From: Firmicutes bacterium UBA2296
GTDB lineage: Bacteria > Bacillota > UBA994
Reading direction: 5' to 3'
DNA: 5,234 nucleotides
Assembly: GCA_002345475.1 (NCBI GenBank)
Contig: DDWC01000049.1
Location: 1 to 5,234, forward strand
This document shows positions 1 to 5,216 of this stretch, in pieces; within the stretch, counting starts at the first letter, position 1, and each line of letters opens with the position of its first letter. The notes beneath the pieces were generated by a model, which did not search any database, was not told the DNA's origin, and was given only the letters and a program-made list of their open reading frames with translations. A program made the position numbers and the translations under genes.

Positions 1-695
1 TACGAAAGGGATCGTATGACCATGTCCGGAGCTACGACGGAAGCATCGTGGATATAGCAAAGGGGTATGCTGAACAGGGAGCTAGTCTTATACACATTGT
101 TGACCTTGATGCCGCCGACGGACGACAGGCTGTAAACGCCGATGTTATCGAGAGCGTGGTGGTTTCCACAGCAGTACCTCTCCAGATTGGAGGCGGGCTC
201 CGGAGCTATGAAGACATCAGACGGGCTCTTGATATGGGCATAAGCAGAGTTGTAATCGGCACCCTGGCCATCGAAGACCCGACTGCTGCGGCCAGGGCTG
301 GCAAGGACTTCCCAGATCGTGTGGTGGTGGCCCTGGACAGCCGGAACGGTCATATAGCAGTGAGAGGCTGGAAACAGCAGACCACAAGAACTGTTTGGGA
401 TGTAGCTGAACAACTCCTTGACGGGGGAATCAGAGACTTTCTCTGCACAGACATCGAGCGGGACGGCATGTTGTCGGGGCCCAACACCGATTTGGCGGCG
501 CGCCTCGTGACCATGGGCGGCAGAGTCCTCATTTCTGGAGGAATTGGCTCAATAGCTCATTTGGAGGATCTGGCCTCACGTAACTTCCCCGATGAGACCG
601 GAGTGATTATAGGCCGTGCGTTGTACGAAGGTCTTTTCACTCTGTCCGACGCCATAAGCATAATGGGAGGAGGGCGACAACTTGGCACTGGCTAA
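1..695 (+). CDS. hisA: HisA, ProFAR isomerase (5' partial)
   Basis: Phosphoribosylformimino-5-aminoimidazole carboxamide ribotide isomerase, a cytoplasmic (beta/alpha)8 barrel that converts ProFAR to PRFAR in histidine synthesis. The reading frame is open from the left edge (first full codon at base 3, reading RKGSYDHVRSYDG) and ends with TAA at 693-695. About 230 residues are present, so roughly 10-20 N-terminal residues, including the first catalytic Asp of the usual AIDL motif, lie outside the window. Visible HisA signatures in order are HIVDLDAA, IGGGLRS (phosphate site), VVALDSRNGHIAVRGW (second catalytic Asp), TDIERDGMLSGPN, LISGGIGS and GVIIGRALYEG. The GTG at 48 is internal and not the start, because family-like sequence continues upstream of it. 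The 3' end overlaps hisF by 14 bases, which indicates co-transcription. HisF is the close paralogue, but VRGW and RDGMLSGPN identify HisA. Confidence 0.96.
   Translation, partial: RKGSYDHVRSYDGSIVDIAKGYAEQGASLIHIVDLDAADGRQAVNADVIESVVVSTAVPLQIGGGLRSYEDIRRALDMGISRVVIGTLAIEDPTAAARAGKDFPDRVVVALDSRNGHIAVRGWKQQTTRTVWDVAEQLLDGGIRDFLCTDIERDGMLSGPNTDLAARLVTMGGRVLISGGIGSIAHLEDLASRNFPDETGVIIGRALYEGLFTLSDAISIMGGGRQLGTG
668..673 (+). promoter_or_regulatory. Shine-Dalgarno site for hisF
   Basis: A perfect AGGAGG lies inside the end of hisA, 8 bases before a TTG codon at 682. It decides the hisF start: the protein from this TTG begins MALAKRIIPCLDV, the normal HisF N-terminus, and no ATG or GTG is placed better. 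Confidence 0.8.
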
Positions 696-1452
696 GCGGA
701 TAATCCCGTGCCTGGATGTGCAAGCCGGCAGGGTTGTAAAAGGTATAAACTTCGTGGAGCTGCGCGACGCAGGTGACCCGGCTTTGCTCGCAGACTTTTA
801 TTGTCAGGCGGGTGCGGACGAATTGGTGCTTCTGAACATAAACGCCGCGGGTGAAGATCGCCGGGCCATGATGCAGGCGGTCTCGGCTGTTGCGGCCAGC
901 ACAACCCTGCCACTGACCGTGGGTGGGGGAGTGAAGTCCCTCGGGGACTTCCATGACTACCTCTTTTCCGGCGCGGACAAGGTAGCCGTTAACTCGGCCA
1001 GCGTCAGAAATCCGGAGCTAATATCACACGCGGCGGCGGAGTTTGGCTCGCAATGTGTCATTGCAGCAGTTGACGTGCGAAGGCGAACGAGCGGGGACAG
1101 CAGGTTTTACGAGGTCATGATAGGAGGAGGTAAGGTTAGCACCGGGCTCGATGCGCTGAAATGGTGTGCCACGCTCGCAGAACTGGGGGCAGGGGAGTTG
1201 TTGCTGACCAGCATTGACCAAGATGGAACCAAGGGTGGGTATGATGTGGAGCTGACCGGAGCCGTGGGAAGGGCTACGGGATTGCCATTGATAGCTTCAG
1301 GCGGAGCGGGGGGTATGGGAGATTTTCTATCTGTGTTCAGGGAAGGCAACGCCGATGCTGCTTTAGCGGCGTCAATCTTTCACTACGGTGAAATTGAGAT
1401 AGCTGCTCTCAAGCGATATCTGCATGATAGGGGTGTGACGATGAGACTATGA
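682..1452 (+). CDS. hisF: HisF, imidazole glycerol phosphate synthase cyclase subunit
   Basis: Cyclase half of IGP synthase. With ammonia from the glutaminase HisH (not in the window) it turns PRFAR into IGP and AICAR. The product is 256 aa, the usual family length, from a TTG start with a strong Shine-Dalgarno site. Visible motifs are RIIPCLDVQAGRVVKG (catalytic Asp12, Lys20), LTVGGGVKS (79-86), VAVNSASV (conserved Asn104), VIAAVDVRRR (catalytic Asp131), LLTSIDQDGTKGGYD (174-188) and LIASGGAGGMGDF (203-215). One deviation stands out: the strand-2 motif normally reading F-L-D-I-T-A-S is LLNINAA at residues 50-56, so the conserved Asp is Asn52 (codon AAC at 835-837). The other catalytic and phosphate-binding motifs look intact, so the gene is probably functional. 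It overlaps hisA by 14 bases and hisIE by 4 (ATGA). Confidence 0.97.
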   Translation: MALAKRIIPCLDVQAGRVVKGINFVELRDAGDPALLADFYCQAGADELVLLNINAAGEDRRAMMQAVSAVAASTTLPLTVGGGVKSLGDFHDYLFSGADKVAVNSASVRNPELISHAAAEFGSQCVIAAVDVRRRTSGDSRFYEVMIGGGKVSTGLDALKWCATLAELGAGELLLTSIDQDGTKGGYDVELTGAVGRATGLPLIASGGAGGMGDFLSVFREGNADAALAASIFHYGEIEIAALKRYLHDRGVTMRL

Positions 1453-2078
1453 AAAACCTGCCGCCATTGATACCAGTAATAACCCAGGATGCCAGCAGTG
1501 GAGAGGTTTTGACTCTGGCATATATGGACCGTGAAGCACTGCAACTGACTCTTGACCGGGGTGAAGTCCATTTCTACAGCCGGAGTAGAAACACGTTGTG
1601 GCGCAAGGGTGAAAGCTCCGGGAACACACAGGCCTTGCGTGCCGCAAGAGTTGATTGCGACAGTGACGCGATTCTCCTGCAGGTGGACGCCGCTGGTCCC
1701 GCGTGCCATCTGGGCACGTCTTCTTGCTTCTCCCGCAGCCTCGAACCAGGCTCCACGCTTGAGTTCACCCACAGCCACTCGGGTGCACGCTCAGAGCTTA
1801 TGCGTTTGCGGGAAACCATCGCTTCCCGCCGTGGTGGTAATATCGATACATCCTATACCGCTGCGCTCTTAGCCTCTGGCAGAGCCAGAATATGCCAAAA
1901 AATAGGAGAAGAAGCAACCGAGCTGATTATCGCCGCCATGCAGGGATCTCGACAAGAAACAATTAGCGAACTCGCCGACCTGGTATATCACATTCTTGTC
2001 TTCATGGAAGGTGAAAACATCGAGGACGCAGAACTAGCCAGTGAGCTAGCCAGGCGAAGGCCAGCGAAGGAGGAGTAA
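1449..2078 (+). CDS. hisI: HisIE, bifunctional PR-AMP cyclohydrolase / PR-ATP pyrophosphatase
   Basis: Fused enzyme for steps 2 and 3 of histidine synthesis, 209 aa. Residues about 1-98 are the HisI cyclohydrolase: SGEVLTLAYMDREAL, FYSRSRNTLWRKGESSG, the metal-binding VDCDSDA (Asp69, Asp71, Asp73), and the zinc cysteines Cys70, Cys86 (ACH) and Cys93 (SCF). After a short linker, residues about 118-209 are the MazG-like HisE pyrophosphatase, with KIGEEATELIIAA (Lys151, Glu154, Glu155, Glu158) and ELADLVYHILVFM (Glu174, Asp177). All expected metal ligands of both domains are present. The ATG overlaps the hisF stop as ATGA. Only a weak GGGGTG lies 13 bases upstream, so translation is probably coupled to hisF. 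The last codons carry the ribosome-binding site of the next gene. Confidence 0.96.
   Translation: MKNLPPLIPVITQDASSGEVLTLAYMDREALQLTLDRGEVHFYSRSRNTLWRKGESSGNTQALRAARVDCDSDAILLQVDAAGPACHLGTSSCFSRSLEPGSTLEFTHSHSGARSELMRLRETIASRRGGNIDTSYTAALLASGRARICQKIGEEATELIIAAMQGSRQETISELADLVYHILVFMEGENIEDAELASELARRRPAKEE
2068..2073 (+). promoter_or_regulatory. Shine-Dalgarno site for the PHP phosphatase, forcing a CTG or ATT start
   Basis: AGGAGG (within AAGGAGGAG) lies at the end of hisIE. The downstream phosphatase frame has no ATG, GTG or TTG before its metal-binding motif, but CTG at 2081 sits 7 bases after this site, an ideal spacing. ATT at 2078 is only 4 bases away and ATT at 2087 is 13. The site therefore supports CTG 2081 as the start, not the ATG at 2108. 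Confidence 0.7.
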
Positions 2079-2080
2079 TT

Positions 2081-2854
2081 CTGCTTATTGACTATCATGT
2101 ACACGCCATGGGTCATGCTGAGTATCTGCATGATGTGGACAGTGTCACCGAGTTTCTCTTAACAGCCCGACGTCGCGGCATCACTGAGGTAGGCTTTGCC
2201 GACCACGACTATTATGCCGATCAGTTCAATCTAGATGCCTTGCGCGCCGCCGCCGCTCGCGTTCCACAGATCCGCGTGCGACTGGGAATTGAGATAGATT
2301 TCCAGTTGGGGAGGGCAGGGGAGACAAGGCGCCCGGAAAGTGCTTTCACCCTCGATTTTGTCATTGGATCGGTTCACGAAGTGGACGGCTTCGTATTTGA
2401 CATGCCTACATCGCTACCTGGATACCAGGCCTGGGACATTGATGAACTGTACCAAAGATACTACGCGACACTAGCAGAGGCTGCTCGTAGTCGAAGATTC
2501 GACATTATAGGTCATCCTGACGTTATAAAGGTCTTTGGCTTCAGGCCTAAAGGCTCAGCCTCGGGGTATGCAGAGCACGCCCTCAGGGCTATCAAGGCTT
2601 CTGATGTAGCAATAGAGATCAACACTAACGGGAGATACAAGCCGGCCGGGGAGTTTTATCCCGCCAGAGACGTTCTGGAGCGGTGCTTTGACCTGGACAT
2701 ACCCATAACCCTGAGCTCCGACGCTCACGCACCGGAAAACGTCGGCAGGGACGTTGCTCTGGCGGCGCAGCTGGCCTACGAGGTGGGATACAGAAGGGTG
2801 GCCACCTTTGCTAATCGCAAGCGCATCCTGCAGCCCTTGAGCAATAAATATTGA
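2081..2854 (+). CDS. hisJ: PHP-family histidinol-phosphatase (HisJ/HisK type), probable CTG start
   Basis: Hydrolyses L-histidinol phosphate to L-histidinol, using a trinuclear metal site of the polymerase-and-histidinol-phosphatase (PHP) fold. From CTG 2081 the product is 257 aa and begins MLIDYHVHAMGH, which is how this family normally starts. Predicted ligands are His6 and His8 (HVH), the FADHD motif (Asp41-His42-Asp43), Glu71 (GIEID), His99 (GSVHE), His145 (IIGHPD), and Asp214 with His216 (LSSDAHAPENVG). The first ATG (2108) would remove the HVH pair and leave an enzyme missing metal ligands, so it is very unlikely to be the true start. It follows hisIE by 2 bases and is the last gene of the operon. 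Other PHP enzymes act on different phosphoesters, but the motif set and operon position favour histidinol phosphate. The symbol hisK is also used for this family. Confidence 0.92.
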   Translation: MLIDYHVHAMGHAEYLHDVDSVTEFLLTARRRGITEVGFADHDYYADQFNLDALRAAAARVPQIRVRLGIEIDFQLGRAGETRRPESAFTLDFVIGSVHEVDGFVFDMPTSLPGYQAWDIDELYQRYYATLAEAARSRRFDIIGHPDVIKVFGFRPKGSASGYAEHALRAIKASDVAIEINTNGRYKPAGEFYPARDVLERCFDLDIPITLSSDAHAPENVGRDVALAAQLAYEVGYRRVATFANRKRILQPLSNKY

Positions 2855-2864
2855 GTCCTATAAT
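2837..2864 (+). promoter_or_regulatory. Possible sigma70-type promoter at the end of the his operon
   Basis: TTGAGC (2837-2842) and a perfect TATAAT (2859-2864) are separated by 16 bases, straddling the phosphatase stop codon. Initiation would fall near 2871 and a transcript ending at the 2944-2983 hairpin would be about 115 bases, with no convincing ORF. The -35 matches only 4 of 6 positions and the region is AT-rich, so chance is a real possibility. Confidence 0.25.
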
Positions 2865-2943
2865 ATATGTTATGTCAACTAGAATGTGAATACGGCCAGA
2901 TCTGTCTGCCATACCCTGATTCACCCTCCTCCCTCTCATTAAC

Positions 2944-2983
2944 GCAAAAGACGAGCCGCTCTTCACCGCGGCCCGTCTTTTGC
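2944..2983. terminator. Large hairpin between convergent operons, likely bidirectional terminator
   Basis: A 10-bp outer stem (GCAAAAGACG at 2944-2953 with CGTCTTTTGC at 2974-2983) and a 5-bp inner stem (GCCGC with GCGGC), separated by one mismatch, close an 8-base loop. Both strands present TTTT on the 3' arm, but the T-run is part of the stem and no free U-tract follows on either strand. It can end the his operon and also backs up coaX transcription from the other side, after the heptamer array. It could instead act mainly as an mRNA 3'-end stabilising structure. Confidence 0.7.
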
Positions 2984-2996
2984 TCGTTATATGTTT

Positions 2997-3120
2997 GTCT
3001 TTTGTCGCCTGTGTCTTGTCGCCTGTCTCTTGTCTAGAGTCTAACGTCTGACGTCTCCTGTCTAGCGTCTAACCTCGCGTCTCTCGTCGTTTGTCTCTTG
3101 CCTCACGTCTAACGCCTCTC
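2997..3120. repeat. Degenerate tandem heptamers, GTCTNNN family (17 units)
   Basis: GTCT or a one-base variant recurs every 7 bases at 2997, 3004, 3011, 3018, 3025, 3032, 3039, 3046, 3053, 3060 and 3067. After one short 5-base unit (CTCGC, 3074-3078) it resumes at 3079, 3086, 3093, 3100, 3107 and 3114. The other three positions vary, with AAC, CTT and CCT recurring. Variants are GTCG, GTGT and GCCT. On the - strand this is the 3' untranslated region of coaX. No protein is encoded, and a 7-base period is incompatible with a simple coding repeat. Confidence 0.9.
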
Positions 3121-3124
3121 CGCC

Positions 3125-3187
3125 TGCTTATTGCTGTGTGCTGAATGCTGTATGCTGCATGCTGATTGCTCAATGCTGACTGCTTCG
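3125..3187. repeat. Degenerate tandem heptamers, TGCTGNN family (9 units)
   Basis: Nine consecutive 7-base units all begin TGCT: TGCTTAT, TGCTGTG, TGCTGAA, TGCTGTA, TGCTGCA, TGCTGAT, TGCTCAA, TGCTGAC and TGCTTCG. There is no slip in register. The first four bases are invariant and the fifth is G in six of nine; the last two vary almost freely. A 4-base CGCC joins it to the GTCTNNN block on the left, and the coaX stop codon lies 11 bases beyond its right end. Confidence 0.9.
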
Positions 3188-3198
3188 CGCTATCACCC

Positions 3199-3957
3199 TC
3201 ACCGATTCATTTCATACAATATCTTAAGTCCTAGCAAGGTCAGTACTGGCTGGTGCTGGTGCTCAGTGCGCATCAGCGGTCCTATCAGTTCAGCGTGGTC
3301 TCCGGTGAGCACCACCGCTGCGTCCCCAATCTCCTCGCGAATACGCAGGATCAGGCCATCGCACATGGCAGCATGCCCAGCCATCAGGCCCGATTGCAGG
3401 GCTCCTGTTCCGTGACGCGCCACTATCCGTTCCGGGGCTGCAAAATCGATTCTGGCCAGCCTGGGGGCCTTCTGAGTCAAACCTGCGAAGGAACTGGCTA
3501 CGCCCGGTGCCGCCACTCCGCCCACGTACTCACCGTCCCTGACACAGTCAAAAGTCGTAGCCGTTCCCAGGTCCACGACTATCACCGCCGGGCCCACCAG
3601 GCGCGACGCGGCGACGGCGTTGGCTATGCGGTCTGCTCCGAGCTCTGTGGCCGGCTCAAAGCGTATCTTCAGTCGAGTTTTGATCCCAGGACCTACCAAC
3701 AATGGCGATGAAATGCCTAATATTACCAATGCGTCCAGCAGTGTAGTCTGCAAAGGCGTAACCACATTGGCTATAGCCACCCCTGTGAGCTTCCCGTGAG
3801 TAATACCTCGGCGTTTCAGACACAAATCCAGCAGTTCTGCGTATTCGTCTGGCGTCCTCTGGGGGTCGGTGGCCAGAGCGAAGTGATTCAGCAACTTGTC
3901 TCCTTCAAAGACTCCAAGATGTATCCGCGAATTGCCCACGTCAACAGCCAAAAACAT
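3199..3957 (-). CDS. coaX: CoaX, type III pantothenate kinase
   Basis: Phosphorylates pantothenate with ATP, the first step of coenzyme A synthesis; cytoplasmic, of the ASKHA fold. The product is 252 aa (family about 255). Motifs are MFLAVDVGNSRIHLGVF (phosphate-binding DVGNS, 6-10), TDPQRTPDEYA (30-40), VGPGIKTRLKIRFEPATELGADR (88-110, catalytic Asp109), VVDLGTATTFD (127-137), GGVAAPG (146-152) and GALQSGLMAG. The ATG at 3957 is chosen because GGGGGAG lies 6 bases upstream and the protein begins at the first beta strand; a TTG at 3981 is inside the preceding terminator's T-run. Near the C-terminus the usual A-T-G-G motif reads LTGD (217-220) and the usual acidic residue before P-x-L-T-L is Gln (QPVLTL), both mild departures. 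It lies downstream of ilvE on the same strand, but a terminator separates them. Confidence 0.95.
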   Translation of the reverse strand: MFLAVDVGNSRIHLGVFEGDKLLNHFALATDPQRTPDEYAELLDLCLKRRGITHGKLTGVAIANVVTPLQTTLLDALVILGISSPLLVGPGIKTRLKIRFEPATELGADRIANAVAASRLVGPAVIVVDLGTATTFDCVRDGEYVGGVAAPGVASSFAGLTQKAPRLARIDFAAPERIVARHGTGALQSGLMAGHAAMCDGLILRIREEIGDAAVVLTGDHAELIGPLMRTEHQHQPVLTLLGLKILYEMNR

Positions 3958-3979
3958 GTTTCTCTCCCCCGCTCTTGTC

Positions 3980-4008
3980 AAAAAAGGAGCGGTGCCTCCG
4001 CTCCTTTT
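3980..4008 (-). terminator. Intrinsic terminator of ilvE
   Basis: Read on the - strand, an 11-bp perfect stem (AAAAGGAGCGG with CCGCTCCTTTT) closes a 5-base loop (AGGCA) and runs into six consecutive T. It lies 18 bases after the ilvE stop and 22 bases before the coaX ATG, so it should cut most ilvE-coaX read-through. Confidence 0.9.
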
Positions 4009-4019
4009 GCTTTACACAT

Positions 4020-4025
4020 ATTATA
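4020..4025 (-). promoter_or_regulatory. Possible -10 element for coaX
   Basis: A perfect TATAAT on the - strand lies just after the ilvE stop codon. No convincing -35 is seen at 16-18 bases (TGGATA is the best at 17). A transcript from here would carry the ilvE terminator hairpin in its leader, which is odd, so this is only a candidate for the promoter coaX needs. Confidence 0.2.
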
Positions 4026-4026
4026 T

Positions 4027-4905
4027 CTATTCGAAAATGGGATATCCAGTCTCATTGACCGTGGCGCTGTAACCGGCTATGAACCTCCTGGTTACATCGC
4101 CGGGAGCCCCGGTGCCGATTGTCCTGCCGTCCACCTTAACCACCGGAATAATCTCGGCTCCGCTGCCGGTAAAGAAAATCTCATCGGCAACAAACAGGTC
4201 GTGGCGCGTAAGAACTTCCTCGGTAAGGCAAAGTCCGTATTCCTTAGCCATATCCATAATGGTGTTGCGCGTAATGCCTTCCAGGATACCGACGAATCTG
4301 GGGGTTGTATACATCTTGCCGTTCTTGACCACGAAGATATTGTCGGCCGTACCCTCTGTGACGTAACCATCGTGGTTCAGCATAATGCCGCCCTGAGCCC
4401 CTGCCATGTTAACCTCCAGTTTGGCCATGACATTGTTCAAATAGTTCAGCGACTTTACCCGCGGCGTGAGAGCGTCCACAGCAGGGCGCCTGGTTGCCAC
4501 TGTAACGACGCTAATGCCCTTCTCGTAGTATTCCGCCGGGTAGAGGGCAATCTTGTCTACAATAATCACCACGGTAGCCTTCGGACATGAGCGCGGGTCA
4601 ATGCCCAGGCTGCCCACACCGCGGGTGACCAGGGTGCGGATGTAGCCATCCTGCAGCCCATTTCTTCGCGCTGTCTCCACGTGAGCGTCAATCATCTCCT
4701 GCCTGGTCATAGGCACTTCCAGCATAATGGACTTGGCGGAATCATACAGCCGGTCCACATGTTCCTCCAGTTTGAAGATGCGGCCGTTGTAAATGCGCAA
4801 TCCCTCGAATATTCCGTCGCCGTAGAGCAAACCGTGGTCGTAAACCGAAATCTTAGCTTCGTCCTTGCCTACGTAGTTGCCGTCCAGATAGATTACGTTG
4901 CTCAT
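4027..4905 (-). CDS. ilvE: Branched-chain amino acid aminotransferase
   Basis: PLP-dependent fold-type IV transaminase, 292 aa, exchanging the amino group between valine, leucine or isoleucine and 2-oxoglutarate. The N-terminus reads VIYLDGNYVGKDEAKISVYD, followed by the family block DHGLLYGDGIFEGLRIY (24-39). The PLP-binding lysine is Lys151 in RVKSLNYLNNVMAK. Further signatures are GYVTEGTADNIF (180-191), ILEGITRNTI (207-216) and FFTGSGAEIIPV (244-255). The ATG at 4905 has GGGAGG 7 bases upstream and matches the normal family start. It is preceded by a good promoter and followed by an intrinsic terminator, so it is probably a single-gene unit with no other ilv or leu genes beside it. D-amino-acid aminotransferase and aminodeoxychorismate lyase share the fold; length and the EGLR and TGSGAE blocks favour the branched-chain enzyme. 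Confidence 0.92.
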   Translation of the reverse strand: MSNVIYLDGNYVGKDEAKISVYDHGLLYGDGIFEGLRIYNGRIFKLEEHVDRLYDSAKSIMLEVPMTRQEMIDAHVETARRNGLQDGYIRTLVTRGVGSLGIDPRSCPKATVVIIVDKIALYPAEYYEKGISVVTVATRRPAVDALTPRVKSLNYLNNVMAKLEVNMAGAQGGIMLNHDGYVTEGTADNIFVVKNGKMYTTPRFVGILEGITRNTIMDMAKEYGLCLTEEVLTRHDLFVADEIFFTGSGAEIIPVVKVDGRTIGTGAPGDVTRRFIAGYSATVNETGYPIFE

Positions 4906-4954
4906 GGTTCAGCCTCCCATTCATTTTGTCTGCCGAAACAATTCTTCTGCCCAA

Positions 4955-4983
4955 ATTGTATCAATAGCAGGCTCAGGTAACAA
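4955..4983 (-). promoter_or_regulatory. Sigma70-type promoter of ilvE
   Basis: On the - strand, TTGTTA (4983-4978) and TACAAT (4960-4955) are separated by exactly 17 bases. Initiation near 4948 gives a leader of about 43 bases ending in the ilvE Shine-Dalgarno site. No T-box, leader peptide or attenuator is visible in so short a leader. Confidence 0.65.
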
Positions 4984-5055
4984 CCATAATGCAATATGTG
5001 GAAATAGTAAGAATATTTCGATCCTCCACAGAAAACGCTACCTCTTCCCTTCTGC

Positions 5056-5085
5056 TTGACCACCCGCGTCGCTCTGTCGTATAAT
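5056..5085 (+). promoter_or_regulatory. Strong sigma70-type promoter of tRNA-Trp
   Basis: TTGACC (5056-5061) and a perfect TATAAT (5080-5085) are 18 bases apart. Initiation would fall near 5092, about 7 bases before the mature tRNA 5' end. Confidence 0.8.
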
Positions 5086-5098
5086 TAACTCTGTTCGA

Positions 5099-5173
5099 AG
5101 GGGCATAGCTCAATGGTAGAGTAGCGGTCTCCAAAACCGTTGGTTGGGGGTTCGAGTCCCTCTGCCCCTGCCA
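5099..5173 (+). tRNA. tRNA-Trp (anticodon CCA)
   Basis: A complete cloverleaf can be drawn. The acceptor stem is AGGGGCA (5099-5105) with TGCCCCT (5163-5169), discriminator G5170 and an encoded CCA (5171-5173). The D arm is GCTC/GAGT with loop AATGGTA. The anticodon stem is GCGGT/ACCGT with loop CTCCAAA and anticodon CCA at 5131-5133, which reads UGG. The T arm is GGGGG/CCCTC with loop TTCGAGT. The stems contain only a few G-U pairs. It has its own promoter and terminator, so it is likely transcribed alone. In many bacteria tRNA-Trp lies just before secE-nusG, but that cannot be checked here. Confidence 0.98.
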
Positions 5174-5185
5174 CTTAAAACACAG

Positions 5186-5212
5186 GCGCCGCAAGGGTTT
5201 GCGGCGCTTTTT
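5186..5212 (+). terminator. Intrinsic terminator after tRNA-Trp
   Basis: A 9-bp perfect stem (GCGCCGCAA at 5186-5194 with TTGCGGCGC at 5199-5207) has a GGGT loop and is followed by five T (5208-5212). It starts 13 bases after the tRNA CCA end. It also appears to be the 5' exon target of the group II intron that starts 4 bases after its T-run. Confidence 0.92.
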
Positions 5213-5216
5213 CCTA

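Larger units (their letters stand above)
2855..3198. other. Convergent intergenic region without a gene
   Basis: The 344 bases between the phosphatase and coaX stop codons contain a possible promoter, a hairpin terminator and two blocks of heptameric repeats, annotated separately. I see no protein-coding gene. A + strand open frame from 3131 reads into heptamer-derived MLCAECCMLHADC and then antisense coaX sequence, so it is spurious. The stretch 2871-2940 is pyrimidine-rich toward its end and otherwise featureless. Confidence 0.8.

Noticed and set aside
2873..2878. A perfect TTGACA on the - strand after the phosphatase gene.
   Set aside because: No -10 element occurs at 16-18 bases; the only TATA-like sequence is about 10 bases away.
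2997..3187. CRISPR array.
   Set aside because: The 7-base period with degenerate units has none of the 25-40 base repeats and unique spacers of a CRISPR array, and no cas genes are near.
3131..3415. A + strand open frame starting in the TGCTGNN heptamers.
   Set aside because: Its start is repeat-derived and the rest is antisense to coaX, which has full family motifs. No ribosome-binding site is seen.
3976..3981. TTGACA on the - strand directly after the ilvE terminator, as a -35 for coaX.
   Set aside because: A -10 at the normal distance would fall on the coaX start codon, and the sequence there (CATGTT) is no match.
3796..4590. A long + strand open frame of 264 codons.
   Set aside because: It spans the terminator and the antisense strand of ilvE and coaX, both confidently assigned, and shows no recognisable motif.
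4906..4954. T-box or peptide attenuator before ilvE.
   Set aside because: The predicted leader is only about 43 bases and has no hairpin, leader ORF or T-box-like sequence.
4973..5194. A 73-aa open frame on the - strand containing QGQRDSNPQPTVLETATLPL.
   Set aside because: It is antisense to tRNA-Trp. This peptide pattern is a familiar artefact of tRNA complements and should not be annotated as a protein.
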